Source: Pictodentalium vernedei (taxonomy: Eukaryota; Mollusca; Scaphopoda; Dentaliida; Dentaliidae). Taken from it: a stretch of DNA of 64,000 bases. The stretch covers positions 661,727,838-661,791,837 of the forward strand of contig CM062296.1 in the NCBI GenBank assembly GCA_031216915.1. The letters are read 5' to 3'. Shown here piece after piece: positions 42,559-54,420 of the stretch (position 1 is its first letter; every line of letters starts with the position of its first letter). The position numbers and the translations under genes are program-made. The notes beneath the pieces were generated by a model, which saw only the letters and a program-made list of their open reading frames with translations, searched no databases and had not been told where the DNA came from.

Positions 42559-43480
42559 CATTTTCAAAGATGTGGAAAATTTGCCAGTTGGCAAATTGCC
42601 ATATCTTTTAAAATGCTAATAATTCATTTTAGTCATTATATTAATAGTTAGAAAATACAATTCTAGAAAAAAAAATTGCAAAAGTTTTATAGTATTGGCC
42701 ACTGGTGATATGGACAGAAAATGCAGGGTTAGGAATAATTTATAAATATAGGGCAAAAAGAAAACATTAGAGGTATACCGATTCGACTGGATGTGTTATT
42801 GCCCCCATCCTATCATAGCATCACACATAGACAATGTATCAGCAAAACATTGCAGTGTGTTATACAATTACTGCAAGTTTATATTGTTATATCGGCTTGA
42901 AAAACAATGCCTCTTTCCGGGAAATCTATGTATTGGACTTCTCACCGCCCATCGATTTTGTCTCAGTATAAACACTCACCTCAGTTAGGAACGGTACTTA
43001 AAGGTTGAGTATCATCGAAACTCTCACGGGGTTGAGTTTGTGCATGAGCATAAAATGAATTAAAAAGAGTATCGCGGGCACATTTGTGTCGGAAACAGGG
43101 CTTTGTTGTTTCTGGGAGAAATCGATTCACGCCGCGTATTCAGCCAATTCATGGAGTGTCACCTGAATCCGTGCGCGAACGAATGTCTCACCGTGACGAA
43201 CCTGCCCGTTTCGTTTTCGTTGGGGTGGGTCTTATCCTGAAGGGGTCAATGAACTTTCCTCAAAAAGCATAATTAACAGGGGTTCACCGAAAACAACAAT
43301 TTTAATACACATATATAGAAACAAATATGGTAATTTGTGACTTGCATTAAATCCATTGAATCAGAAAACAAAACGTCAATCACCCCCTACCCACACAGTT
43401 TTTGAGTCACTTGCGGGCCCGAATTCTCTGTTATCGCGTTTTTTTCCTCCTTCTCGCTGGTGTTTGTTCTTTGGTCGCCT
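42559..43480. other. No supported gene between E2 and E3
   Basis: About 0.9 kb of ordinary sequence. A 62-codon frame at 43084 has no recognisable motif. E2 and E3 are separated only by this and by the satellite unit at 43485. Confidence 0.5.
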
Positions 43481-43484
43481 CTTC

Positions 43485-43569
43485 ACTTCACTCTTCTACT
43501 GCCGTCGCACGGCCACTAACGAGTTGTCACTTCACCGGACGCCTTTGTTCTAACATGTGACGGAATGTC
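43485..43569. repeat. Satellite unit on the left of E3, including the target site
   Basis: CTGCCGTCGCACGGCCACTA, GTTGTCACTTCACCGGACGC and AACATGTGACGGAATGTC match the units right of E3 (47543-47700). The AATGTC target duplication (43564-43569) is part of the unit. Confidence 0.7.
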
Positions 43570-46500
43570 AGTAGTATGTCATGTACCTTTCACCCCTAAT
43601 CGGCAGGACCTCGGTGCAGGACCTCGGAAGTGACGTCATGCCACGTGACGTAGTGGCGCCATGTTTGGTTGTTATGGTAACCCGCGTGAGCGGCCATGTT
43701 GTGACGTCATCTCCATAGTGATACGTGGTGTCAGTGCGCATGCACAGCGCGTGTTGTTAGGGTGATACGTGTTTCCGTCGTCCATTTTGTATATTGGAGG
43801 CTGCCATCTTGGTTTCTATGGTAGCACGTGATTGCTATGTTACCTAAGGCCTACAATAGGACAGGGGTATGTTTTGGGGGTATGTTCGATTCAATCGAAG
43901 TATTTTCTGGAACGACTTCCCTGGATAATTACCACAAACAACCCGACAACTTGTATTATTTCGAATTCTTTCAGAAGTCTCTGCTTCTATCTATATATGC
44001 AATAGTTATCGTTTATCTGGCCATGTTCCTTTATTCTAGAGTATACTCCAGTAGTGTAGAAGAGCCTATTAGTTGGAACAGTTTACCTTATTATTGCTAT
44101 ATTTAGCAATTCTGGTCTATTCTTGTTAGTTCTGACCCTATTCCAAGTACTCTTGTTGTTTCATTTATATAACTAACCAATCAGATTGCTTGATTTCCCA
44201 TAATCTGTATGCAGGGTTATCTCCCTTCTGTATAATGAAAGACTATATCCAATGGTACCCCAATTTTAGCACCCCTTTTTTGAAAACACCTGTGGCTATG
44301 GAATCCCTTTTTTATCATATGTGCTTATGTGAAAAGGCACAATGTGACACAATATGCCCTATCACATAGGCACATGCTTTATGTGCCGATATGTGCTTAT
44401 GTGACAAGGCACAATGTGACACAAAATGCCCTATCACATAGGCACATACGGGTATTTGAGGATACCTATGGCCTGGTATTGTATTATTTGAGGATACCTA
44501 TCGAGGATACCTACTGGAGAATCCCTTTTTGTCATATGTGCTTATGTGAAAAGTCACAATGTGACACAATATGCTCTATCACATAGACACATACGGGTAT
44601 TCGAGGATGCCTATGGCCTGGTATTGTATTATTTGAGGATACCTATCGAGGATACCTACTGGAGAATCCCTTTTTGTCATATGTGCTTATGTGAAAAGTC
44701 ACAATGTGACACAATATGTCCTATCACATAGACACGTACGGGTATTTGAGGATACCTATGGCCTGGTATTGTATTATTTGAGGATACCTATCGAGGATAC
44801 CTACTGGAGAATCCCTTTTTGTCATATGTGCTTATGTGAAAAGTCACAATGTGATACAATATGCCCTATCACATAGACACATACGGGTATTTGAGGATAC
44901 CTATGGCCTGGTATTGTATTATTTGAGGATACCTATTGAGGATACCTATCGAGAATACCTTTATAGGATACTTATCTGAGGATACTATATAGGCTGTACA
45001 TATCCCTATAGGTCTCTTGCTGGCCCTTAGTACTATTAATCCACCTGATGCATTATGTTATCCTATGACTGGTATAGGTAGTATGCAATGCTAGGCATAG
45101 GGGTATTGTGGGTAGGGGTACTGCCTGGTAGTTTAGAACGGTACTATAGTATGGCGGTATATACACCTATAGGCCCCTGTTAGTGCTTGGTACTATTAAC
45201 CAACCGATTGCTTTGTTTTATTATATGGCTGGTATATGTAGTACGTTATGGTAGACCTAGTGATTTTGTGGGGGTGGGGGTAATGCTTGGTAGTTTAAAA
45301 CGGTAGTATAGCATAGGCTGTACATATCCCTGTAGGCCTCTTGCTGGCCCTTGGTACTACTGATCCACCAGGTGCTTCATATTATTGAGCGGTATTCTGG
45401 GTGGGGGTCAATGCCTGGTAATACAGAACGGCAGCAGAGTATGGTTGGTATATTCCCCTATAGATCCCATCCTAACCGTTGATAATATTAACCTACCAAA
45501 TGCTTTGTATCATCCTGTTACTGGTAAGGTGGTACGTAATACCAGTAGTTCCTACCTTATTCCGAGTACTCTTGTTGTTTCATTTATCTAGATCATTTAT
45601 ATAAATTATAATTAACCAATTAGATTGCTTGATTTCCCATAACCTGTACTTAATCGTACAGAGTTATCTCCCTTCTGTATAATAAAAACCTATATCAATG
45701 GCAATATCCCCGGCACCCCAATTTCGGCACCCCTTTTTTGAAAAGCATATGGCCTTCGGCACCCCTTTTTCTGAAATGAGGATAAGAGTCGTATTAAAAA
45801 TCCCTCATTGAGGTCTAATTTACTACCCCCACCCCCACAAAATCACTAGGTCTACCATAACGTACTACATATACCAGCCATATAATAAAACAAAGCAAAC
45901 GGTTGGTTAATAGTACCAAGCACTAACAGGGGCCTGTAGGGGTATATACCGCCATACTATAGTACCGTTCTAAACTACCAGGCAGTACCCCTACCCACAA
46001 TACCCCTATGCCTAGCATTGCATACTACCTATACCAGTCATAGGATAACATAATGCATCAGGTGGATTAATAGTACTAAGGGCCAGCAAGAGACCTATAG
46101 GGATATGTACAGCCTATATAGTATCCTCAGATAAGTATCCTATAAAGGTATTCTCGATAGGTATCCTCAATAGGTATCCTCAAATAATACAATACCAGGC
46201 CATAGGTATCCTCAAATACCCGTATGTGTCTATGTGATAGGGCATATTGTGTCACATTGTGACTTTTCACATAAGCACATATGACAAAAAGGGATTCTCC
46301 AGTAGGTATCCTCGATAGGTATCCTCAAATAATACAATACCAGGCCATAGGTATCCTCAAATACCCGTATGTGTCTATGTGATAGGGCATATTGAGTCAC
46401 ATTGTGACTTTTCACATAAGCACATATGACAAAAAGGGATTCTCCAGTAGGTATCCTCGATAGGTATCCTCAAATAATACAATACCAGGCCATAGGTATC

Positions 46501-47536
46501 CTCAAATACCCGTATGTGTCTATGTGATAGGGCATATTGTGTCACATTGTGACTTTTCACATAAGCACATATGACAAAAAAGGATTCTCCAGTAGGTATC
46601 CTCGATAGGTATCCCCAAATAATACAATACCAGGCCATAGGTATCCTCAAATACCCGTATGTGCCTATGTGATAGGGCATTTTGTGTCACATTGTGCCTT
46701 GTCACATAAGCACATATCGGCACATAAAGCATGTGCCTATGTGATAGGTCATATTGTGTCATATTGTGCATTTTCACATAAGCACATATGACAAAAAAGG
46801 GATTCCATAGCCACAGGTGTTTTCAAAAAAGGGGTGCTAAAATTGGGGTGCCATTGGATATAGTCTTTCATTATACAGAAGGGAGATAACCCTGCATACA
46901 GATTATGGGAAATCAAGCAATCTGATTGGTTAGTTATATAAATGAAACAACAAGAGTACTTGGAATGGGGTCAGAACTAACAAGAATAGACCAGAATTGC
47001 TAAATATAGCAATAATAAGGTAAACTGTTCCAACTAATAGGCTCTTCTACACTACTGGAGTATACTCTAGAATAAAGGAACATGGCCAGATAAACGATAA
47101 CTATTGCATATATAGATAGAAGCAGAGACTTCTGAAAGAATTCGAAATAATACAAGTTGTCGGGTTGTTTGTGGTAATTATCCAGGGAAGTCGTTCCAGA
47201 AAATACTCCGATTCAATCGAACATACCCCCAAAACATACCCCTGTCCTATTGTAGGCCTTAGGTAACATAGCAATCACGTGCTACCATAGAAACCAAGAT
47301 GGCAGCCTCCAATATACAAAATGGACGACGGAAACACGTATCACCCTAACAACGCGCGCTGCGCATGCGCACTGACACCACGTATCACTATGGAGATGAC
47401 GTCACAACATGGCCGCTCACGCGGGTTACCATAACAACCAAACATGTCACCACTACGTCACGTGACATGACGTCACTTCCGAGGTCCTGCACCGAGGTCC
47501 TGCCGAATAGGGGTGAAAGGTACATGACATACTACT
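43570..47536. mobile_element. Element E3: long-inverted-repeat element, same family as E1/E2
   Basis: 3.97 kb, AGTAGTATGTC start, GACATACTACT end, with AATGTC on both sides (43564-43569 and 47537-47542). The arms (43570 to about 45290 and about 45825 to 47536) carry the CRE/E-box/RFX/NRF1/YY1 cluster (43631-43812) and a 145-bp-unit array. The spacer holds a TGGTACTATTAA-type tandem repeat and an extra copy (45540-45775) of a segment that E1 has in its arms at 8370-8600. No credible gene. Confidence 0.85.
44290..44940. repeat. E3 left subterminal array, 145-bp unit
   Basis: GTCATATGTGCTTATGTGAA starts recur at 44531, 44676 and 44821, exactly 145 bp apart. Each holds CACAATGTGACACAATATG, CTATCACATAGACACATACG and GAGGATACCTA-type words. 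The mirror array is at about 46130-46790. The unit is shorter than in E1 (205 bp), so arrays expand independently in each element but equally in both arms. Confidence 0.88.
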
Positions 47537-47542
47537 AATGTC

Positions 47543-47700
47543 ACTGTACCATAGCCGTCGCACGGCCACTAACGTATTGTCATTTTTCTATATCGCCTTC
47601 CCTCTAACAAGTGACGGAATATCACTCTACCACTGCCGTCGTACGGCCACTAGATTATTGTCACTTTACTGGACGCTTTTCACTCAAGCAGTTGCCACCA
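47543..47700. repeat. Satellite units on the right of E3 (about 80 bp)
   Basis: Two units with GCCGTCGCACGGCCACTAAC and GCCGTCGTACGGCCACTAGA, each followed by ATTGTCA and, in one, TTTACTGGACGC. E3 thus inserted into a short tandem repeat. Confidence 0.7.
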
Positions 47701-47703
47701 ATA

Positions 47704-47862
47704 GGGTTAAACGATCCCCTCCTTTTATATCAGAATAATGTCTATACAGACAAAGCCTCCCCTGCCTACGTATGGCTTGCCTTCTACAACGGGTATTGTT
47801 TCGAAGTTAGCTCAGAGGAGTTAATAAAGCTCGAGAGAAGAGCTAAAGCTCTTCTGCGTTAG
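47704..47862 (+). pseudogene. Possible 3' end of a coding sequence with poly-A signal
   Basis: The plus-strand frame reads LLLYQNNVYTDKASPAYVWL, then AFYNGYCFEVSSEELIKLER and a basic end RAKALLR, stopping at TAG 47860-47862. AATAAA follows within about 20 bp (about 47878). The residue mix looks protein-like, and the stop plus poly-A arrangement is that of a gene end. The upstream part is satellite DNA, so the start is unknown. I do not recognise it. Confidence 0.3.
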
Positions 47863-47884
47863 GGAAATATTGTTGGTTAATAAA

Positions 47885-48620
47885 AGATTTAATAGACAAT
47901 TTCTGTTTGGCAAATGGGTCTCTATTTTATGAATAGTTTTAATGAAAGTCGAAATTACATGGAATTGTACTAGCTGGCGATCAGAGTACAGAAGTACTTT
48001 GAGTTCCCACTCAAGAGTGGACGTCAGATGTTCTGTTGACAATACCAGGCATAACATTGTTGACCAGTATTGTCAACTAACAATAAAATTGCAGGATTTG
48101 TTGATAGAAAGTATAATAATATTCTGCAGTAGTTTCTGAGATGTCACCAAATCATAACATGCACCTGGTGGAACATCACCAGATATCTGATGATGCTGAG
48201 TTGCAAGTTGTGAATTCCACCAGGCTATTCTGCCGGTTATACTGAGATTGGCAGCCTGCATGGCAGTACAAGAGACCAAAATGGCGACTGCCACGTCATG
48301 GGACTTTCCCTAAATTTTCCGCTGAGTGGTAGTCGCGTGATTAGGTATTGCATCAAAAAATTGGTGAATATAAGTACCGTTTTCTGGGTGATGGGCCATG
48401 TTGTCTCCTGGCTTATCATACCTTCGTACAAGACTTTTGATGGATGCCGCCACTGCTGTGTAAAATAAGGTATGAACTTTGTTGTAATTGTATAAGCTGT
48501 TCAAAGCCAGAGATAACGACGGTACAGTCGAAGTATTCTTGAATTAAATGTTATATAGATAACTTGAATCCAGAGTTCGCTACGTTATTAAAATTGATGC
48601 ACGACAAGATTCGTGAAGTT
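47885..48620. other. No supported gene
   Basis: Ordinary sequence. Frames on both strands at 48073-48504 are short and without motifs. Confidence 0.5.
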
Positions 48621-48622
<2 letters not shown>

Positions 48623-48663
<41 letters not shown>

Positions 48664-49016
48664 TTTTATTTATTTATTTATTGGTGCTTAAAGTCATATA
48701 CTTATGCACAATGGCTAATCATGACCGTGACAGTTTTACGGGTTGAGGAAACCGGAGTACCCGGAGAGAACCACCGAGCAACGACGAGCAGCCGCCAGCT
48801 CCCCAACATCGTACCTCCGCACTGTAGCACAGGCAGGGTTAAATTGGTTGAAGACATGCGTACCATCGACGTGCAGTACGCCTTAGTACACGGCGTCATC
48901 GTGCCCCCATGTGGACAATCGGTGTTAAGTGCCTTGACCAAGAATGATTAACCGGGCTCGACGTTGCTTAACTTCGGTGAGCTGACGAGAACCCGTTACC
49001 GCAACGCCACCGCGCC
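48623..49016 (-). mobile_element. SINE with 5S rRNA-derived head
   Basis: On the minus strand the head reads GGTTCTCGTCAGCTCACCGA, then AGTTAAGCAACGTCGAGCCC and GGTTAATCATTCTTGG. This is the internal-promoter part of 5S rRNA with few changes (about 49000-48940). The body (CGGTGGTTCTCTCCGGGTAC and CCTCAACCCGTAAAACTG) is shared with the tRNA-headed SINEs. The tail is (TAAA)n, seen as TTTA repeats at 48623-48690. Confidence 0.82.
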
Positions 49017-50487
49017 CCTATTCGTGAAGTTACTGAAAGCTGAAAACTGTCTGGAATCTGCGTCCAATTTCGTCTGTAAGGGAAAACCAAAAAGTCACGG
49101 GCTGGTGGGACTTCGCGGTTCTATCAGTGAACACAATGACTAGTCCTAAGTTATGATTTTAAATCGATAGAGACATTAACCCTAATTTCGCTACAGCATG
49201 CTGTCTTCCTAAATACCAAGAGCTCCTTGAGCTCGCACTTCCTATTTCTGATCCTGCACTCAGCTCAGATATGGCCACTCTCTTGGCCCACGACCGGTCC
49301 TATTCTAAATATGAGCTCTGTGGTTCCCCTACATTACAACGTGCCTATACTTTCGCACTGATGCGGCACCTCCTCTAACCCATAGAATGGGACATCTCCA
49401 TATCCTCGCCTGCGACCCACAGTCTTTCACGACTTCAGACTGCAATGAAATTTTCGAGAAATCCCCCGATTTTTATTTCGATAGCCAGAACATTAATTCT
49501 CATTTTAATTGCTTCTCTTGAACTTAGTCGCTTAGATCTATCTTAATTTAATATTCGCTTGTAATTTCCTGTGAAAGTCTCGATTTTTCGTGTGTCTTGA
49601 CATTCGGTGACAGACCAGATGCGTTATATGGGTGTGTGTTCAGAATCTGTGGGATGTACTGTTTTTCCAACAATTACCTATTAACTGGACATAATTACAC
49701 AGATAATGACTGCAGGAGAGTAATGGTTTCCACTACCTTTAATATCGTACCACACATCTCATTATGGCGTTAAACAGTAACGCGGTAATGGACATAAAAT
49801 TCCATGCTTGATTAGCAGCTCATGGCTTATGGCTGGCCTGTTTAAGTGAGAAATCGTTTTTTGGAGTTCATCATACAAACGCACATAAAAGTACCTTTGG
49901 CCCAAACGAGAAAAATTATCAAAGATATATACACTCTTAAACAACAAAATCGAAAATTCAAGCTATCACCTTGACAATTCGAAGTTTCTGCTAGTGACCT
50001 CAGTGGTTCAACACATAGGTCCGCTGGCTACAACTTATTTTTATTTATTATTTTTTATTCCGATAAACGTAGAGGATTTTTACATATATAGTTAAAAGAC
50101 TAACAGGCATCTGCTCTTTTTACAGATATACAAATATGCACAGAGTAATGTAACAACAAACAGATAGTGATGCTTGACAGCATTATAGTCGTAGAACGAT
50201 TTTACCAGGAAAACAGTGGTAAAAAACGATTTTGGCGCCATTTAACGCTGGAAGCTCTCGGGAATATCATATCCGAAATCCACCAAAAATCCATCTTGGG
50301 GAGCATTTTCTATAGGTAATTGAAATGGGGGCCTGGTTTTGGACGGACAATGTCAATCTTGCCGATGATACCACGTATTCGTGTGCTTATTGTTTTGTTT
50401 TATTAGATATTATACACAACTTCACATCATTCTTTTTCATCGAGACCTCTGGAAAGGTTTTTATTGTTTTACATAGAATATATTGAC
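49017..50487. other. No supported gene
   Basis: A plus frame at about 49159-49378 (73 codons, ending CGSPTLQRAYTFALMRHLL) is open but unsupported. The rest is AT-rich and featureless. Confidence 0.45.
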
Positions 50488-50757
50488 ACTCCAACCTACA
50501 ATCTGAACCCTGTGTTATGGGGTTGGAGACTCGATGGCAGACAAGTAGCCGCAATTATGAAATAGATTGAAGCAGCTTCCAATAGACGTTTGAGGTTCAT
50601 ACATTGCAAATGTGAGCTGCCAGGTAACAACCCATGCGGAGCAAACTTATGCTCATGTCAAAAGAGTGGTCTGAAATGTGTGATCAGCTGCGATGATTGC
50701 AGGGGCGAAGGTTGCCATAATTCTGAATCTATCACCTTTGAGAGGATGAAGATGTAG
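50488..50757 (+). pseudogene. CXC (Tesmin/TSO1-like) Cys-rich domain remnant
   Basis: The plus frame runs from about 50488 to TAG 50755-50757 with one internal TAG at 50563-50565 and no ATG-led ORF. It shows NPVLWGWRLDGRQVAAI, then a Cys array: HCKCELPGNNPCGANLCSC, QKSGLKCVISCDDCRGEGCH and NSES. The pattern W-GW...C-x-C-x8-C-x4-C-x-C-x6-C-x3-C-x2-C-R-G-x2-C-x-N-S is one I know from C-terminal zinc-binding domains related to CXC proteins. These appear in many invertebrate uncharacterised and transposon-associated proteins. In those the segment before the Cys array is a W-GW linker, as here. The internal stop and lack of upstream coding make it a pseudogene fragment. Confidence 0.65.
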
Positions 50758-51840
50758 ACAATGACTAAACATATAATAATTTGGAATTTGGCAGTTGTTT
50801 TGGGGAATGCAGGTCTGCGCTGAGAACTTTAATTTTGCTTTCATTCATTTCAAAACGTAATTTAATAGTGGGTGTCAACAACTAATGTGTCGAACTTTTC
50901 CAATTTCTGGAGCCACTTTAAACTTAATCACAGTTTATGTCTAAATTATGTTTTGCCTCCTCTATTTCCACAGTTTGCTATATCCTAGGACCGCAGTGAA
51001 AACGAACAAAAATGCGGTATCATATTCCACAGATACCGATATTTTAGATCTCGTGGTTACTTTACAACATTAGAGTATTTTTACGGTGATTTTGGCAGCC
51101 ATCTTGGCAACCATTTTGGATATTGGTGTTTCGGCTCATGTTTACACAGTAGAGTGATCCTCAGGCTGTAAATTCGGGGAATATTAATAATTATTCGTGT
51201 TCATTTGAGACGCCTGTTGTTATCGACTTGTGGAAATTGAAACTGGCCGATTCTAGATGCCATTTTGGCGGCCGTCTTGGAAAGTACGTTGCCCAAATAT
51301 TTTCACCAAATTGGATTTTTATGGATTTTAGTCATGTTATACCTGAGAGCTTCCCGCGTCAAAGGGCACCAAACTTGGTTATTTTTCAAGTCTATATCAT
51401 TTCGATTGGGACATTCCACAGATGGAATTGTATTTGTGCTTCTGAGTTCAAAGAAAGGCCTTCTAATGTGGGTTGCAATTTTGATAAAACTCACCTTGTG
51501 TGTCCATTGTTTTGTTTTTCAGAATACGTTATTGTCTGGGAGGAAGTTCCACTTCTCATAAGTTTTAGTGATAAGTGATCATCCAGGCCTTCGAGAATAA
51601 TTTATTGTTATAATGATGATGTTTCGTTTTGTGAAAGCATATTTTAGCTCAAAAATCATAATAAAAAAGTTTTTCAGGAAAATCAGAGTGTATGGGGAGC
51701 TTGTTTGGCCAAGAATTTATAGATTTTATAAAAACATGAGTTATCTTCAGATCCTCTCCCTTTTCTCGAATTCGAAACAAACCTTTGTCCAAGTATTATA
51801 GTAGTTAATTGTATCAGCTTCAGCCATGAAATGAATATAG
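50758..51840. other. No supported gene; degenerate CCATTTTGG repeat
   Basis: GGCAGCCATCTTGGCAACCA (51092-51111) and GCCATTTTGGCGGCCGTCTT (51259-51278) are similar words about 170 bp apart. Frames at 51228-51578 overlap on both strands and have no motifs. Confidence 0.4.
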
Positions 51841-51980
51841 AATAAACGTCTAGTGTTTTCAAGTAAAAAGTTTATTCTACGAGTAGGATTAAGAATGAAA
51901 CCGACGAGCCTCTGGCGAGTCGGTTTCATTCTTAATTCTACGAGTAGAATAAATTTTTTACTTGATAACACTATACGTTT
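51841..51980. repeat. Long palindrome, arms about 65 bp
   Basis: ATAAACGTCTAGTGTT / AACACTATACGTTTAT are the outer arms. AGTAAAAAGTTTATTCTACG / CGTAGAATAAATTTTTTACT and AAGAATGAAACCGAC / GTCGGTTTCATTCTT are inner. The core is GAGCCTCTGGC. Small differences between the arms argue against an artefact. Opposite-strand frames here mirror one another. Confidence 0.88.
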
Positions 51981-52623
51981 ATTTTGTTTATCCCATAAAT
52001 CTTCTACAGGGCAGTCGCGGCAAAATCGTGCTATAATTCGCTACAAAACGCAGCGAGAAGTGAGGAGCATTGGTCCAATTCGATCGACCAGCAGAATTGG
52101 CAAAAATAAACAAGGCGCTTTAATACATTTCTGTCTAAAAATAATTCCCCTACAAACTTGCGCTAAACTTGCAAAAATACTGTATTATATTAGCAGTGGG
52201 TGGTGTTTTCTACTGGCATTTTATAATACTTTCAAAAAGATTTAAAGAAATCAACAATCGAACTATTAATTATGCTAGACAAATGTGGTAGAGACCAGAG
52301 GTCAACAAGTCCGTCGCTCCTAGGGAATAAATTATTTCAGTGTTAAACCTACGGGGAAAATTTATCACCCTACTAGGTGAATAAAGCAAAAATGTATCCA
52401 AGGCCTTTATCGTTCAAATAAAAGGCCATTTATCGGATAAAAAGGAGATATTGTTGTTGTTGACAGAAAAATAAAAATTAAAGTTTGTTGTCGGAAAGGA
52501 ATTGGGACTCAATTCATTTCCGAAGAGAGTTAACATGGGCGGATTCAAGGGCTTACACTTCCCTGATCTCTTAACTTGAATGTGTTTAACAAACATCGAG
52601 ACCGTGATAACACATGAACATCG

Positions 52624-53206
52624 ACAGGGGCGGCGGAACCGGGGGGCTGGGGGTAGGGGGCTTCAGCCCCCCCCCCCCACTTTTTTGCCGGGCCATGTTT
52701 TTTTGTATGCATATATTTTAACACAACCAATGACTGTGAAACAAGGGGCGGATCCAGAGCCTCCCCCATATTTTCGCCAGCTATGTTTCTCTCGTACTGG
52801 TTCAATTTCGATGGATTTCGTATCATTTTTTGCAGTAAGTGGCAGCAAACGCTAAAATGTATACAGTCTGTTAAAAAATCGGTTAACTGAAATAGATCGT
52901 AATCTTACAGACATACAAGTACCAAATCCACCCCCAGACAAGATAATCCACAGACAGTATAATTGCTGTTAACGTCTGGTAAAGCATACAGGTGATGTCT
53001 ATTTATCAGCTTTGGTCGTTACGACCAAAGCTGATAAATAGACCTCACCTGTATGCTTTACCGACGTTTTTAACGGCTCTCAAAGTGTGAAATCTTTCAG
53101 ATACATCTCCTGAAAAATCTCAAAATATCCGCTCAGATGTATGGAAATGAAGGTTTTGGGACCCCGATCCAGCTCCCCCACTTTGAAAATCGTTCCACCG
53201 CCCCTG
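52624..53206. mobile_element. hAT-like MITE with CAGGGGCGG termini
   Basis: It starts CAGGGGCGGCGGAAC and ends GTTCCACCGCCCCTG. CAGGGGCGG ends are typical of many animal hAT-type MITEs. No matching 8-bp duplication is visible. A C-run (about 52667-52680) and an inner near-perfect hairpin (52975-53070) are present. An internal GGGGCGGATCCAGAGCC is like another hAT-type end, so it may be composite. Confidence 0.65.
52975..53070. repeat. Palindrome inside the hAT-like element
   Basis: GGTAAAGCATACAGGTGATG / CACCTGTATGCTTTACC are the outer arms and TCTATTTATCAGCTTTGGTC / GACCAAAGCTGATAAATAGA the inner arms, meeting at GTTAC with no real loop. Confidence 0.88.
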
Positions 53207-53649
53207 ATCGATTACAAGAGGCAGTGGATGGCCATGAACAATAGCGAATTATACCGCAACCCATACAATCAGCTATAGCTCCTGCGCGGGTCTGTTGATG
53301 TATAGGCCGTTATAATAATGTGCCTTTCCTTTTTAAAAATCTGAAGGAATCTGTATAAAACTAAATATTTTGATGCTCATCTGCAAAGAAACCACACTGA
53401 CCTCTCATTATCCAACATTATTCCCTGTAACCTCCACCCTCCGAACCACGTCGACGAGACGGCATACCCCGTCTCTTCCTCGCCCCAAATCGCTGTTACG
53501 CGTGGCGGGTGAAGCTTAGCATCATAACCCATTCTTGAAAATTTGGCGCCCTCCAAACCCCAAATCCTGAATCTGCCACTGAGTTAACATGGTTGGTGTT
53601 GTCTCATCGTATGATTTTATGGACGCCAGTGATGTATCTTGGGTTGTGC
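53207..53649. other. No supported gene
   Basis: Ordinary sequence. CCCCAAATC-type words recur but define nothing. Confidence 0.45.
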
Positions 53650-53985
53650 AGCATTAACGGGGACGTGACATCCGTTACTTATTCTCAGTTCCTTATTCGA
53701 CATTCGTTATCAACCGATAAAATCGGTTGATAATGAATGTCGAATGAGGAAATGGGAAAAAGTATCGGTTGATAACGAATGTCGAATAAGGAAGTGAGAA
53801 AAAGTAGTGACTGTTACGTCCAACCATTAACAAACTTCTGTAGTGCAAACTATCAAACCGGTTGATAACGAATCAACCGGACAGCAGGTTGATAACGAAT
53901 GTCGAATGAGGAAATGGGAAAAAGTATCGGCTGATAACGAATGTCGAATAAGGAAGTGAGAATAAGCAGTGGTTGTCACGTCCAA
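53650..53985. repeat. Palindrome family D cluster (hairpin plus extra arms)
   Basis: A full hairpin (CCTTATTCGACATTCGTTAT with its complement around CCGATAAAATCGG) is followed by further right arms, GATAACGAATGTCGAATAAGG, at about 53768, 53890 and 53932. ACAAACTTCTG(T/C)AGTGCAAACT occurs twice (53829, 53994). The arms have been tandemly duplicated about 165 bp apart. Confidence 0.8.
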
Positions 53986-54024
53986 AGCATTGACAAACTT
54001 CTGCAGTGCAAACTGTCAACCTTG

Positions 54025-54416
54025 GATATTTATTTATTTATTTATTTATTATTTATTTATTTAAGTTTACGGTCACATACTTAAGCACAATGGCTAATCG
54101 TGACCCGACAGTTTTTACGGGTGGAGGAAGTCGGAGTACCCGGAGAGAACCACCGAGCATCGACTAGCAACTGTCAGCTCCTCAACATTCTAATTCAGTT
54201 CAAACTCCGCTCAAGCAGGGTTACAGCGGTTGAAGACATGTGCACCATCGACGTGCAGTACGCCTTAGTACACGGCGTTATTGTGCTCCCATGTAGGCAA
54301 CCGAGATGAAGTACCTTGCCCAAGGACACAACGCTGGTCGACCCGGAAGGGGATCGAACCCGGGACCTCTAGCACAGAATTTCAACAGTCTACCACTGAG
54401 CCACCGCGATCCGTCA
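54025..54416 (-). mobile_element. tRNA-headed SINE with (TAAA)n tail
   Basis: Minus strand: head CGGTGGCTCAGTGGTAGACT with B-box GGTTCGATCCC (about 54350-54360). The body GCGGTGGTTCTCTCCGGGTAC-type sequence follows, then a TTTA tract (54025-54062) on the plus strand as its tail. The body is near-identical to the 5S-headed copy at 48623. Confidence 0.83.
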
Positions 54417-54420
54417 GCCT

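Noticed and set aside
48940-49016. A 5S rRNA gene
   Set aside because: Only the internal part of 5S rRNA is present, the rest is SINE body, and there is no T-run terminator directly after it.
49159-49378. A 73-codon ATG-less plus frame
   Set aside because: Open by chance is possible at this length. There are no motifs, splice sites or neighbouring exons.
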